Shown here: piece after piece, positions 52,579-60,913 of the stretch | Layout: every line of letters starts with the position of its first letter | Position numbering within the stretch: position 1 is the first letter of the stretch | Source: Streptomyces sp. | GTDB lineage: Bacteria; Actinomycetota; Actinomycetes; Streptomycetales; Streptomycetaceae | Length of the DNA: 64,000 bases | Assembly (NCBI RefSeq): GCF_019510245.1 | Contig: NZ_JAEKKT010000147.1 | Location: forward strand, 1 to 64,000 | Direction: 5' to 3' | The notes under the pieces: model-generated | The model's input: the letters and a program-made list of their open reading frames with translations, nothing else | What the model was told of the DNA's origin: nothing | The model's database searches: none | Translations under genes and position numbers: made by a program

Positions 52579-52778
52579 TCCCCCCAGGGGCGACGTCACC
52601 GCAGGTGGAAGCCGCCGTGTCGGCCGGTCGAACAAGGCGGCGGAACGCGTTCGGAGAGACGCCTGCGCGAGCGGGGTCGGTCGTGCGACCGTCGACTCGG
52701 AGTTCGCCGTGAGCAACGAAGCGGCCGCTCCCGTATGGGAGGGCGGTCCGGGCTGTCCGTGCGCGCGTGAGGAGGATG

Positions 52779-53396
52779 CCTTTGAAGGCGTTCCGTGGTC
52801 CCAAGGTCTGGCTGTGGCGCTGGCGGCGCAACCCGCTGAAGCGGCGTGCCGACACGATGGAGGCCTGGGTGCTGCTCGGCGCCTGGCTCCTCACCCTGCT
52901 GGCCGGGGTGCTCGCCGGGCTCGCGGCGGCCCGGTCGGTCGAGGACGGCCTCGCCCGCGAGCGTGTCGAGTGGCACCCGGTCGTGGCCCATGTCATGGAC
53001 AAGGCCCCCGGCTCGGCGGCACCGAAGTCCGGCTCCTCCAGTTCCTCCGAGTCCTCCGACTCGTCGGACGGCGAGCGGGTCTGGGCGCGCGTGGGCTGGA
53101 CCGTCGCCGACGGCTCCGCGCACACCGGCCAGGCGCGGGTCCCGGCGGGCAGCAAGGCCGGCACCCCGGTCACCGTCTGGACGGACCTCCAGGGGCACCT
53201 CGTCACCCGGCCCGCCACCGCCTCCGAGGCCCGCTTGCGCTCCGCGCTGATCGGCGGCCTGGTCGGGCTGAGCGCGGCCGCCGTCCCGTTCGTCGCCGGG
53301 CTGGTGGCGCGCGGCCGGCTGGAGCGGCGCCGGATGGACCGCTGGGACGCGGAATGGGCGCGGCTCGGACCGCAGTGGGGCCGGATGACCGGCTGA
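52779..53396 (+). CDS. Two-helix membrane protein, unknown (actinobacterial)
   Basis: This protein of about 205 residues has a basic start (VWLWRWRRNPLKRRAD), a membrane helix (AWVLLGAWLLTLLAGVLAGL), an extracytoplasmic region with a Ser-rich loop, and a second helix (GLVGLSAAAVPFVAGLVA) followed by a basic tail. I recognise it as a common streptomycete family without known function. ATG 52779 directly follows AGGAGG, which is too close; the in-frame TTG at 52785, six bases from AGGAGG, may be the true start. Confidence 0.75.
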   Translation, partial: PLKAFRGPKVWLWRWRRNPLKRRADTMEAWVLLGAWLLTLLAGVLAGLAAARSVEDGLARERVEWHPVVAHVMDKAPGSAAPKSGSSSSSESSDSSDGERVWARVGWTVADGSAHTGQARVPAGSKAGTPVTVWTDLQGHLVTRPATASEARLRSALIGGLVGLSAAAVPFVAGLVARGRLERRRMDRWDAEWARLGPQWGRMTG

Positions 53397-53451
53397 CGCG
53401 GCGCCCCGCGCCCGGCCCCCCACGCCGGGCGCCCGCGGCCCGGCGGCGTCG

Positions 53452-53580
53452 GCGCCTTTGCCCCGCGGCCTGGCTGCCGGTCACCCGTCCTGCCGGTGCC
53501 AAGCGCCTTTGCCCCGCGGCCTGGCTGCCGGTCACCCGTCCTGCCGGTGCCAAGCGTGCTTGCCCCGCGGCCGGTCACCC
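53452..53580. repeat. 51-bp tandem repeat, two full copies and a shortened third
   Basis: Units start at 53452, 53503 and 53554, each beginning GCG followed by a CTTTG or GCTTG and then CCCCGCGGCC. The first two are nearly identical over 51 bp; the third lacks the middle part. The array sits between the convergent ends of the membrane-protein and HEAT genes and reaches the HEAT stop. It is a multiple of three long. Confidence 0.85.
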
Positions 53581-55560
53581 GGCCGAACTCGCCAGCGCCC
53601 GGCGGCAGTCGGCGAGCAGTCGCTCGTCCTGGGCGATGTCGTGGCTGCCGTACCCGCCCGGCCGTGCCGTGTGCCGCCGGGTCCCGGCGAGTTCGGCCGT
53701 CACCAGGTCGCGCAGCGGGGCGCCCGCCGGGCCCATCGCCGCCAGACACCCGGCTATCGCGCCCCGCGTGTACGGGTTCTGCGACCAGGCGGCCCGGAAC
53801 ACCGGAAGTGCGGGTGCCGGATCCCCGTCGATCCGCCACAGCGCCTCGGCCGCCGCCACCCGCTCCCACACCCTGCCGGACCCGGCCAGCCGGCGCAGCG
53901 CGGGCAGCGCGCCGCGGGCGGCCGCCCCCAACCGGCCCAGTTGCTCGGCAGCCGTCCGCGGGCCGCGGTTGCGGCCGTGCGCCAGCTCCCGCAGCAGCAC
54001 GGGGAGTACGGCGGCCACGTCCCCCTCCGCCGACCACAGGGCCCCCGCCGCCAGAGCGGCGTGCCGGGTGTCCAGGAGCCCGCGCAGGACCGGCGCCGCC
54101 GCCCGGGCCGCCGTCCCCAGGAGGTCGAGCGTCCGTACCGCCTGCCCGACGAGGGCCTCCCGGGCCCCCAGGCCGTCCGGTGCGCCGCGCAGCAGCCGCA
54201 GCACCTCGGGCACCGCCGCCGGGTCCTTGAGGGCGGTGACCGCAGCCAGCAGTGGGGCGGCCAGTTCGGCGGCCTCGGGGGAGCCCGGGTCGACCAGGCC
54301 CAGCCGGCGCCGCAGCGCGGGCGCGAGCGGGGCGGCCGCCGGGCCCAGATGCACGATCTCGAAGCCCAGCCCACCGGGCACCACCGGTCGCGCCAGCAAC
54401 TGGGCCAGGGCCGGCACCGCGCGCGGGTCGCCGCTTCTGGCCAGCGCCTTCAGCGGCCCGCCCAGCGAGGGTCTGCCGCGCTCCCAGGTGTGCACCCACA
54501 GGTCGGGCCGCACGGTCACCAGCGCGTGCAGCTCGTCGGCGGCCGGCGCGGCCAGCCCGAACAGCTCCACGAGCACCGAGACCGCCGCGTCCCGCAACTG
54601 GTCCTGCTCACGGTCGAGTTGTCTGCCTATGAGGGAGACGGGCGCCGTGAAGTCCGCCCGCCAGCCACGGAACAGCCCGGCCGACATCCACACCGCGTTG
54701 CACCGGTCCATCGGGTCCGGGCTGCTCAACTGGCCGACGAGCAGAGCGATCCGGTCCGCCACCCGGTCCGCCAGCGCCCGGTGCAGGGTGCGCAGCAGAT
54801 ACGAACCCTCCTCGTCCGAGGGGCGCAGTCGCCGTATCCGGCCGACCAGGGTGTCCGCTTCCACCCGGTCCGGACCGGCCGTCCGCCGCTCCGACCGCTC
54901 CCTGAGCAGCCGCACCGCGGCCGGCACCAGATCGGAGGGCAGCCGCTCCGGCGCACCGAGGCCCAACTGCCCGAGCGCGGCCAGCCGCGCCGTCGGCGGG
55001 TACGGCGGTCCGCTCTGCACGGCCAGCAGCTCCAGGGCGCCGGCCGCCCGGTCGGGACGGCAGCGTACGAACAGCCCGAGGGCCTCGGTCAGGGCGAGCA
55101 GCACCTGTGCGTCGCGCTCGTCGGTGAGCCGCCGCCGTAACAGCGCCAGCACCCGGTCCGGTTCGTCGAGGAACCGGACCAGCGCCCCGGGCACCGCGCG
55201 GCGCACCCCCGGGCACGGGTCGTCGGCCAGCGGCACGAGCGCCTCGGCGCCGGCACGGACGGCGGCCCGGGCCCGGGCACCGGCGCTCTCCGCGCCGATG
55301 CTGACCAGCAGTTCCACTATCGCGCCCCGGTCCCGCACCTCCGGACGGGAAGCGAGCGCGAAGAGGAACGGGACGCAGGCGAGCGTCGAGTCGTACACGT
55401 TCCCCTGGTGGTGCACCGAGCCGTACATCCCGTCGAGCGCGACCTCCCGTTCGGCCGCGTCCGCCGAGGCCAGTCCGCGCAGCAGACCGGGCACGTCCGC
55501 CGCGCTGCCGTACGCGTGCCGCAGCGAGGCCCAGTCGACCTCGTCGATCCCCGTGAACAC
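53575..55560 (-). CDS. HEAT-repeat protein
   Basis: This 661-residue protein is built almost entirely from helical HEAT/PBS-type repeats (for example VPFLFALASRPEVRDRGAI, LVPLADDPCPGVRRAVPGAL, ALPALRRLAGSGRVWERVAA). It starts MFTGIDEVDWASLRHAYG, a form common to this streptomycete family. No enzyme motif is seen; such solenoids bind proteins or nucleic acids. A PafBC-type promoter lies 36-58 bp upstream, suggesting a DNA-damage link. The 51-bp repeats end at its stop codon. Confidence 0.82.
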   Translation of the reverse strand: MFTGIDEVDWASLRHAYGSAADVPGLLRGLASADAAEREVALDGMYGSVHHQGNVYDSTLACVPFLFALASRPEVRDRGAIVELLVSIGAESAGARARAAVRAGAEALVPLADDPCPGVRRAVPGALVRFLDEPDRVLALLRRRLTDERDAQVLLALTEALGLFVRCRPDRAAGALELLAVQSGPPYPPTARLAALGQLGLGAPERLPSDLVPAAVRLLRERSERRTAGPDRVEADTLVGRIRRLRPSDEEGSYLLRTLHRALADRVADRIALLVGQLSSPDPMDRCNAVWMSAGLFRGWRADFTAPVSLIGRQLDREQDQLRDAAVSVLVELFGLAAPAADELHALVTVRPDLWVHTWERGRPSLGGPLKALARSGDPRAVPALAQLLARPVVPGGLGFEIVHLGPAAAPLAPALRRRLGLVDPGSPEAAELAAPLLAAVTALKDPAAVPEVLRLLRGAPDGLGAREALVGQAVRTLDLLGTAARAAAPVLRGLLDTRHAALAAGALWSAEGDVAAVLPVLLRELAHGRNRGPRTAAEQLGRLGAAARGALPALRRLAGSGRVWERVAAAEALWRIDGDPAPALPVFRAAWSQNPYTRGAIAGCLAAMGPAGAPLRDLVTAELAGTRRHTARPGGYGSHDIAQDERLLADCRRALASSAG

Positions 55561-55595
55561 CGTTGTCCTCCCCGGGCGAGTACCACCTGTTCGGG

Positions 55596-55618
55596 AGTCT
55601 GCACCACGGCACTGACAA
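55596..55618 (-). promoter_or_regulatory. PafBC-type promoter upstream of the HEAT gene
   Basis: On the minus strand TTGTCAGTG (55618-55610), 8 bp and CAGACT (55601-55596) match the RecA-NDp consensus TTGTCRGTG-N8-TANNNT except for C at the first -10 position. Transcription would begin about 29 bases before ATG 55560. Confidence 0.65.
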
Positions 55619-55642
55619 CGATGCGGAATCGGACGGCAACTG

Positions 55643-55685
55643 TGTGCGATCCACCGGCGGTCGCCGGCCGCCGGTGGATCGCACA
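55643..55685 (-). terminator. Strong 18-bp hairpin after the AidB-like gene
   Basis: Perfect arms at 55643-55660 and 55668-55685 (beginning TGTGCGATCC) with a 7-base loop start five bases after the stop of the acyl-CoA dehydrogenase gene. There is no U-tract. It separates that gene from the HEAT promoter. Confidence 0.85.
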
Positions 55686-55689
55686 GGGA

Positions 55690-57360
55690 TCAGTTCCGGC
55701 CAGGCAGCGCCCGCTCCAGGATCGCGTCGAACCCGGTGCCGGCCGGCAGGGTGCCGAAGGCGTGCCCCCAGTCGCCGCCGAGCCGGGTCGCGCAGAAGGC
55801 GTCCGAGACGGCGGCCGGCGCGTACTGGACCAGCAGCGAGGCCTGCAGCGCCAGCGCCATCCGCTCCACCAGCCGGCGCGCCCCCGCCTGATCGGTCTCG
55901 GCCAGTTCGTTCTTCAGCCGGGTCACGGCCGCGTCCAGCCGGGCGTCCGCCCCGCGCGCCCGCGCGAGTTCGCCGAACAGGGCGTCGGCGGCGCCGGGTT
56001 CGCGGGACAGCGCGCGCAGCACGTCGAGTGCGTTGACGTTCCCCGAGCCCTCCCAGATCGACAGCAGCGGGGCCTCGCGGTAGTGCCGGGGCATGCCGGA
56101 GTCCTCGACGTAACCGTTGCCGCCCAGGCACTCCAGGGCCTCCGCGGTGAAGGCCGGCCCGCGCTTGGTGACCCAGTACTTGCCGACGGCGGTCGCGATC
56201 CGCCGGAAGGCCCGCTCCTGCTCGTCCCCGCGCACCGCCCGGTCCGCGGCCCCCGCCAGCCGCAGGGCCAGCGTGGTCGCGGCCTCCGATTCCACCGCCA
56301 GGTCGGCCAGCACATTGCGCATCAGCGGCTGGTCGACGAGCAGTGCGCCGAAAGCGCTGCGATGGCGCACGTGGTGACCGGCCTCGACGAGGGTTTTGCG
56401 CATCAGGGTCGCCGAGTTCATCACACAGTCCAGCCGGGTGCAGTTGACCATCTCGATGATGGTCTTCACCCCGCGCCCCTCGGGCCCGACCAGCCAGGCC
56501 ACGGTCCCGTCGAACTCCGGCTCGGAGGACGCGTTGGAGCGGTTGCCCAGCTTGTCCTTCAGCCGCTGGATGCGGAACGCGTTGCGGCTGCCGTCCGGCA
56601 GCACGCGCGGCACGAGGAAGCAGGAGAGGCCGCCCGGTGCCTGGGCCAGCACCAGGAAGACGTCGCACATCGGCGCCGAGGTGAACCACTTGTGCCCGCG
56701 CAGGGTGTAGACGCCGGGCTCGGCGGTGGGCGTGGCGGCCGTCGTGTTCGTCCGGACGTCCGAACCGCCCTGCTTCTCGGTCATGCCCATCCCGGCGAGC
56801 AGCCCCGGTTTCTCCGTCGGCACGCGCAGCCCCGGCTCGTACGTCCGGCTGGTCAGCAGCGGCTCGTACACCTTGGCCAGCTCGGGCTGGGTGCGCAGCG
56901 CCGGAACGGCGGCGTACGTCATGGACGTCGGACACCCGTGGCCGGATTCGGTGTGCCCCCACACCAGTCCGCCCGCGGTGCGCGCGACATGCGCTCCCGG
57001 CCGGTCGTCCGCCCAAGCGGCCCCGGCCAGCCCTTCCTCCACCGCCGCCCGCATCAGGTGGTGCCAGCTGGGGTGGAAGTCGACCTCGTCGATCCGGTTG
57101 CCGTACCGGTCGTGGGTGCGCAGCTCCGGCTCGTGCCGGTTGGCCAGCTCACCCCACTCCTGCGCCTCCGCGCTCCCGGCCCGCACCCCGAGCCGCCGGA
57201 TCCCCGCCTCGGCCCACTCCGCCCCCTCCCGGCGCAGCCCCTCGAGCAGGGCCGGGTCCTCGGAGGCGTCGTACGGGACGAGCGGGGGCGCCTGGTTGGC
57301 GACGTCGTGGGTGGCGTACTGCGGCTGCGGAAGCGAGACGGTCGAGTCCATGGGCTCCAT
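55690..57360 (-). CDS. AidB-like acyl-CoA dehydrogenase
   Basis: This protein of 556 residues belongs to the AidB/isovaleryl-CoA dehydrogenase group. It has MGMTEKQGGSDVRTNTT and HKWFTSAPMCDVFLVLAQ at the FAD site, LECLGGNGYVEDSGMPR and LLSIWEGSGNVNALDVLRAL near the C-terminus. AidB in E. coli binds DNA and is part of the adaptive response to alkylation. Starts at 57360 and 57351 are both plausible; the second has GGAG close by. It is divergent from the PaaX regulator, with a large dyad covering the start. Confidence 0.9.
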   Translation of the reverse strand: MEPMDSTVSLPQPQYATHDVANQAPPLVPYDASEDPALLEGLRREGAEWAEAGIRRLGVRAGSAEAQEWGELANRHEPELRTHDRYGNRIDEVDFHPSWHHLMRAAVEEGLAGAAWADDRPGAHVARTAGGLVWGHTESGHGCPTSMTYAAVPALRTQPELAKVYEPLLTSRTYEPGLRVPTEKPGLLAGMGMTEKQGGSDVRTNTTAATPTAEPGVYTLRGHKWFTSAPMCDVFLVLAQAPGGLSCFLVPRVLPDGSRNAFRIQRLKDKLGNRSNASSEPEFDGTVAWLVGPEGRGVKTIIEMVNCTRLDCVMNSATLMRKTLVEAGHHVRHRSAFGALLVDQPLMRNVLADLAVESEAATTLALRLAGAADRAVRGDEQERAFRRIATAVGKYWVTKRGPAFTAEALECLGGNGYVEDSGMPRHYREAPLLSIWEGSGNVNALDVLRALSREPGAADALFGELARARGADARLDAAVTRLKNELAETDQAGARRLVERMALALQASLLVQYAPAAVSDAFCATRLGGDWGHAFGTLPAGTGFDAILERALPGRN

Positions 57361-57400
57361 GTTGCAGTAATCCTGCGGCCGCAGCAATGGTGCAACATGG
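57357..57400. promoter_or_regulatory. Nested dyad operator between AidB-like and PaaX genes
   Basis: Arms CCATGTTGCA (57357-57366) and TGCAACATGG (57391-57400) form a perfect 10-bp inverted repeat. A second palindrome, CTGCGGCCGCAG (57373-57384), shares exactly the same centre (57378.5). The left arm covers the dehydrogenase ATG. It is the best candidate for the PaaX-type regulator's operator. Confidence 0.7.
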
Positions 57401-57423
57401 ACCCGGACGTACAGTACGTGACC

Positions 57424-58182
57424 ATGCGCATGAAGGATGTGTCCGCCGAGCCCGCCGACGTCGGCCTGCGTCCCCTGTCCGCCCGGTCGGTCGTGCTGAG
57501 CCTGCTGCTGGGCACGCATCCGCCGGAGTTGCCGGTGAAGGACCTGATCCGGTTCGTCGAGCCCTTCGGGGTCGGCGGCTCCACGCTCCGGGCCGCGCTC
57601 AGCCGTATGACGGCGGCCGGCGACCTGCGCCGGACCGGCGACGGCGTCTACGGCCTCAGCGACCGGCTGCTGGCCCGCCAGAGCCGCCAGGACTTGGCGG
57701 TACGACCGCGCACGCGCGCGTGGCACGGCGACTGGGAGATGCTGGTCATCACGGCGACGGGCCGCGGCCCGGCCGAACGCGCCGATCTGCGCACCCGCCT
57801 GACCGCCCTCCGCCTGGCCGAACTCCGCGAGGGTGTCTGGCTCCGCCCGGCGAACCTGACGAGGGCCCTGCCCGCCGGCCTCGCGGACACCGCCCAGTCC
57901 TACACGGCCCGGCCCGACCGGCCCGCACTCGAACTGGCGGCCGAGCTCTGGCCGTTGACCACCTGGTCCGGCACCGCCCGCGCCCTTCTGGCCCGAGCCG
58001 CCGAGGCCCGTCTTCCGGCCGACCGTTTCACGGTCTTCGCGGCAGCGGTACGCCACCTGCTGACCGACCCCGTCCTGCCCCCGGAGCTCCTGCCCGCCGA
58101 CTGGCCGGGCGACGAACTGCGCGCCGCGTACGCGGACTACCGCGCGGAAGTGGGCGGGCCGACGGCGCGCTCGGCCGGCTGA
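57424..58182 (+). CDS. PaaX-family transcriptional regulator
   Basis: This 252-residue regulator starts with a winged-helix region (LSARSVVLSLLLGTHPPELP, VGGSTLRAALSRMTAAGDLRR) and continues with the PaaX-type middle and C-terminal regions (WHGDWEMLVITATGRGP, ELREGVWLRPANL). PaaX in E. coli represses phenylacetate catabolism in response to phenylacetyl-CoA; here the divergent target is an acyl-CoA dehydrogenase, so the ligand may be another acyl-CoA. ATG 57424 is chosen; ATG 57430 and GTG 57418 are alternatives in frame. Confidence 0.85.
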   Translation: MRMKDVSAEPADVGLRPLSARSVVLSLLLGTHPPELPVKDLIRFVEPFGVGGSTLRAALSRMTAAGDLRRTGDGVYGLSDRLLARQSRQDLAVRPRTRAWHGDWEMLVITATGRGPAERADLRTRLTALRLAELREGVWLRPANLTRALPAGLADTAQSYTARPDRPALELAAELWPLTTWSGTARALLARAAEARLPADRFTVFAAAVRHLLTDPVLPPELLPADWPGDELRAAYADYRAEVGGPTARSAG

Positions 58183-58290
58183 CCGCTCCGTCGTTCCGTG
58201 GCGGCTTGACCTTACCCTCAGCACGCCGGCCAGGTGCTGGACCGGCTGCGCGCCGCCCCCCGACAGGACGAACCACCATTGGAGCCACCC

Positions 58291-59187
58291 ATGTTCACCG
58301 GTCTGAGCGCTTTTCCGCTCACCCCGATCGCCGCCGACGGGGACATCGACGAGGAAGCCTTCGCCCAGCTCGTCCGCCGCCTCGCCGCAGCCGGCGTCGA
58401 CTCGATCGGGGCGCTGGGCTCCACGGGCTCGTACGCCTACCTCTCGCTCCAGGAGCGGGCCCGTGCCGCCCGTGTCGCGGTCGAGCACGCCGACGGCGTC
58501 CCGGTCCTCGTGGGCATCGGGGCGCTGCGCACCCGGGACGTCCTGGCGGCGGCCGAGGACGCGCAGCACGCCGGGGCCGCGGGCGTGCTGCTGGCACCGG
58601 TGTCGTACCAGCCGCTGACCGACGAGGACGTGTTCGGGCTGTACGAGGACGTCACCACGGAGCTCTCCGTTCCGCTGGTGGTCTACGACAACCCGCGCAC
58701 CACCCGGTTCACCTTCACCGACGAGCTGTACACGCGGGTGGCCCGGCTCCCCCGCGTGGCGTCGGTCAAGATTCCCGGGGTCCCCGCCGACCCGGCCGCG
58801 GCCCGGGCCCGGGTGGAGCGGCTGCGGGAGATCCTGCCGCCGCACGTGACCGTGGGCGTGAGCGGGGACGCGCTGGGGGCGGCCGGGCTGAACGCCGGGT
58901 GCGAGGCCTGGTTCTCGGTGACTGCCGGCACCCTCCCGCGACCGATCCTCGCCATCACCCGGGCGGCCCGGGCGGGGCAGGCGGACCGGGCCCGCGAGGA
59001 GTCGGAGCGGCTCCGGCCGCTCTGGGACCTCTTCGACCGGCACGGATCGCTGCGGGTCATCGCGGCAGCCGCCGCCGAGCTGGGCCTCACGCCGCACCAC
59101 AGCCTTCCCCTCCCGCTGCGCGGCCTGTCGGGCGAGGACCACGAGCAGGTCGCCGAGGTGCTGCGGCGGCTCCGGCTCGACGCGTGA
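58291..59187 (+). CDS. Dihydrodipicolinate synthase (DapA)-family aldolase/lyase
   Basis: This 298-residue TIM-barrel enzyme of the DapA/N-acetylneuraminate lyase family has GALGSTGSYAYLSLQER in the pyruvate-binding region, the tyrosine in VVYDNPRTT and the Schiff-base lysine in ASVKIPG. It should condense or cleave a 2-oxo acid such as pyruvate with an aldehyde. A serine-for-Glu/Thr change in the GST motif makes lysine biosynthesis unlikely. GGAG lies six bases before ATG 58291. It stands apart from other lysine genes. Confidence 0.87.
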   Translation: MFTGLSAFPLTPIAADGDIDEEAFAQLVRRLAAAGVDSIGALGSTGSYAYLSLQERARAARVAVEHADGVPVLVGIGALRTRDVLAAAEDAQHAGAAGVLLAPVSYQPLTDEDVFGLYEDVTTELSVPLVVYDNPRTTRFTFTDELYTRVARLPRVASVKIPGVPADPAAARARVERLREILPPHVTVGVSGDALGAAGLNAGCEAWFSVTAGTLPRPILAITRAARAGQADRAREESERLRPLWDLFDRHGSLRVIAAAAAELGLTPHHSLPLPLRGLSGEDHEQVAEVLRRLRLDA

Positions 59188-59327
59188 GACCCGGCGCGGA
59201 GCGGTTGCCTGGAGGCGGGTCGCGCAGACATGCCGGGCCTGGGGGACCGGTGTACGGTCGACATACCGTGTGCATGCGGTTCGCAGCCGACAGACAGGCC
59301 AGTGGCCCTGATGCTCCGGGAGTTCCC

Positions 59328-59744
59328 ATGGCTCAGCAGACGAACATCGCCGCGCAGACCGCTTTCGGAGAGGCCGTCGTCACCGGCGACCTCGACGCCC
59401 TCGACGCGATCGTGGCGGCCGGCTCGACCGACCATGATCCCGCGCCGGGACAGACGCCGGGGCCCGGCGGGTACAAGGCCATGTTCGGCGAACTGCGAAG
59501 GGCCTTCCCCGACCTGCACCTCCAGGTGGAGCATTTGATCGCCACCGACGACGAGTTGGCCTTCGCCTATGTCATCTCCGGCACGCACCTGGGACCGCTG
59601 ATGGGGCGGCCGGCGACCGGCCGGAAGGTGAGCTACCGGGGCATGCAGATCAGCCGCTTCGACGGCGACGGCAAACTCGTCGAGCGCTGGGGCAGCAGCG
59701 ACGAACTCGGCATGCTGCGTCAGCTCGGCCTCGTGGAGGTGTGA
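59328..59744 (+). CDS. SnoaL-like ester cyclase family protein
   Basis: This 138-residue protein has the NTF2-like/SnoaL fold pattern: FGEAVVTGDLDALDAIVA, DHDPAPGQTPGPGGYKAMF, FPDLHLQVEHLIATDDELAF and GRKVSYRGMQISRFDGDGKLVE. Members range from polyketide cyclases to small hydrolases; no polyketide genes are nearby, so the function is open. GGGAG precedes ATG 59328 with six bases. It is convergent with the pectate lyase gene. Confidence 0.85.
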   Translation: MAQQTNIAAQTAFGEAVVTGDLDALDAIVAAGSTDHDPAPGQTPGPGGYKAMFGELRRAFPDLHLQVEHLIATDDELAFAYVISGTHLGPLMGRPATGRKVSYRGMQISRFDGDGKLVERWGSSDELGMLRQLGLVEV

Positions 59745-59804
59745 GACGGGCGTGTGCCGGTGGGGCCGCCGCCCGGCAGCGGGCGGCGGCCCCGCATCCC
59801 CGGC

Positions 59805-60599
59805 TCACTTGTAAGTGATGTCCGAGCTCGCGTACTTGCAGTACGTCCCGTCCGGCCCGCTCCCGTTCGTCGGCGGTTCGGCGCCCGTGTTGTTGCCGAT
59901 GTACTTCTGGCAGGGCACGATCTTCCTGCTGCTGTCCCCGACGATCGTGATGTTCTTCAGCGTCGCGCTGTCCCCGTAGTTGGTGTTGATCCCGACCAGC
60001 GCACTGCCCTTGTAGGTCGCCTCGATGGTGTTGAGGTTGATCGTGCGCTTGTACTGCGTGGAGCAGTTGCCGCACGAGCGGACCAGCTTGCCGAAGTTCT
60101 GCACCGCGAAGCCGGACACGTTCAGCGTCCCGGCGCCGTTGAACTGGAACACCTTGTCGCTGGCTTCCTTCGCACCGCCGCCGGAGACGGTGTACACGTT
60201 GGACGACGAGGAGCCGCGGAAGGTCGCCGCGTCCTCGCCGACGTCCTCCCACCACACGTTCTGCAGCGTGCAGCTGCCCTCGCAGTGGATGCCGTCCGCG
60301 GCGGGCGCGCCGATGATGACGTTCTTCAGGACGGTGCCGGCCGCCAGATCGAGGATCGGGTCCTGGTCCTCGTTCTGCCCGCCGGTGCCCAGGTCGCCAC
60401 TGCCGTACAGGCGCAGCATCCCGTAGTCCTTCGTGCCCGACAGCTTGATCGTCGCGGTGACGGCCTGGCTGCCGCTCGCGGTCGGCCAGGTGGCGGCGCC
60501 CGCCGGGGCATTGATCATCATGACCATGCCAAATGAGAGTCCCAGGGCGGCCAGGCCGCCCGTCAGTGCACGCGCACTGCTCCGTGCTCGTGAAGTCAT
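59805..60599 (-). CDS. Secreted pectate lyase, PL3 family
   Basis: This 264-residue secreted enzyme has a signal peptide and the short parallel beta-helix of family 3 lyases. NVIIGAPAADGIHCEGSC, LQNVWWEDVGEDAATFRG and FQFNGAGTLNVSGFAVQNFG are typical, as are the disulphide cysteines near RSCGNCST. It cleaves polygalacturonate by beta-elimination, helping use plant cell wall. ATG 60599 starts the signal peptide. Two LacI-type operators lie in the gap to the esterase gene. Confidence 0.9.
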   Translation of the reverse strand: MTSRARSSARALTGGLAALGLSFGMVMMINAPAGAATWPTASGSQAVTATIKLSGTKDYGMLRLYGSGDLGTGGQNEDQDPILDLAAGTVLKNVIIGAPAADGIHCEGSCTLQNVWWEDVGEDAATFRGSSSSNVYTVSGGGAKEASDKVFQFNGAGTLNVSGFAVQNFGKLVRSCGNCSTQYKRTINLNTIEATYKGSALVGINTNYGDSATLKNITIVGDSSRKIVPCQKYIGNNTGAEPPTNGSGPDGTYCKYASSDITYK

Positions 60600-60913
60600 G
60601 TCCCGTATGCCTTCTCTCGAGTGGGGGGCTATTCGCGTTCTCCCGGGTTGTTCAACCAGCAGATGGCTGTTCATGTTCTGGAACGCTCGATGCGGGCAAC
60701 TGGGCAGATGCTCGCCCGCCGTGGCCCGTCGATCAGGTTCCTGAATGGAAGGTAGGATGCAAGCGCTTTCTAGTCAACGCTTCGCGCGGCATCCGTTCCG
60801 GTCGTCGCGGTGCCGGGCAAAGTGCTGTGGGAGCGCTTCCATGGATGGACGTGTCCATGTCACTATGCGGGAAGTTCCCCTGCCTTCGTTCGCCCGCGAC
60901 AGGAAGGCCCTCC
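60600..60913. promoter_or_regulatory. Divergent control region with two LacI-type operators
   Basis: This 314-bp gap between the pectate lyase and the GDSL esterase contains AAGCGCTT (60761-60768) and TGGGAGCGCTTCCA (60828-60841). The second differs at one position from the CebR-type operator TGGGAGCGCTCCCA. Both fit LacI-family repressors of plant-polymer genes. Nothing else coding is seen here. Confidence 0.65.

Noticed and set aside
52480..52778. Small gene in the gap between the BNR and membrane-protein genes
   Set aside because: Short frames there lack ribosome binding sites and similarity; the gap is explained by promoters.
53452..53580. Possible CRISPR array
   Set aside because: The units are directly adjacent with no variable spacers, only three copies, and no cas genes are nearby.
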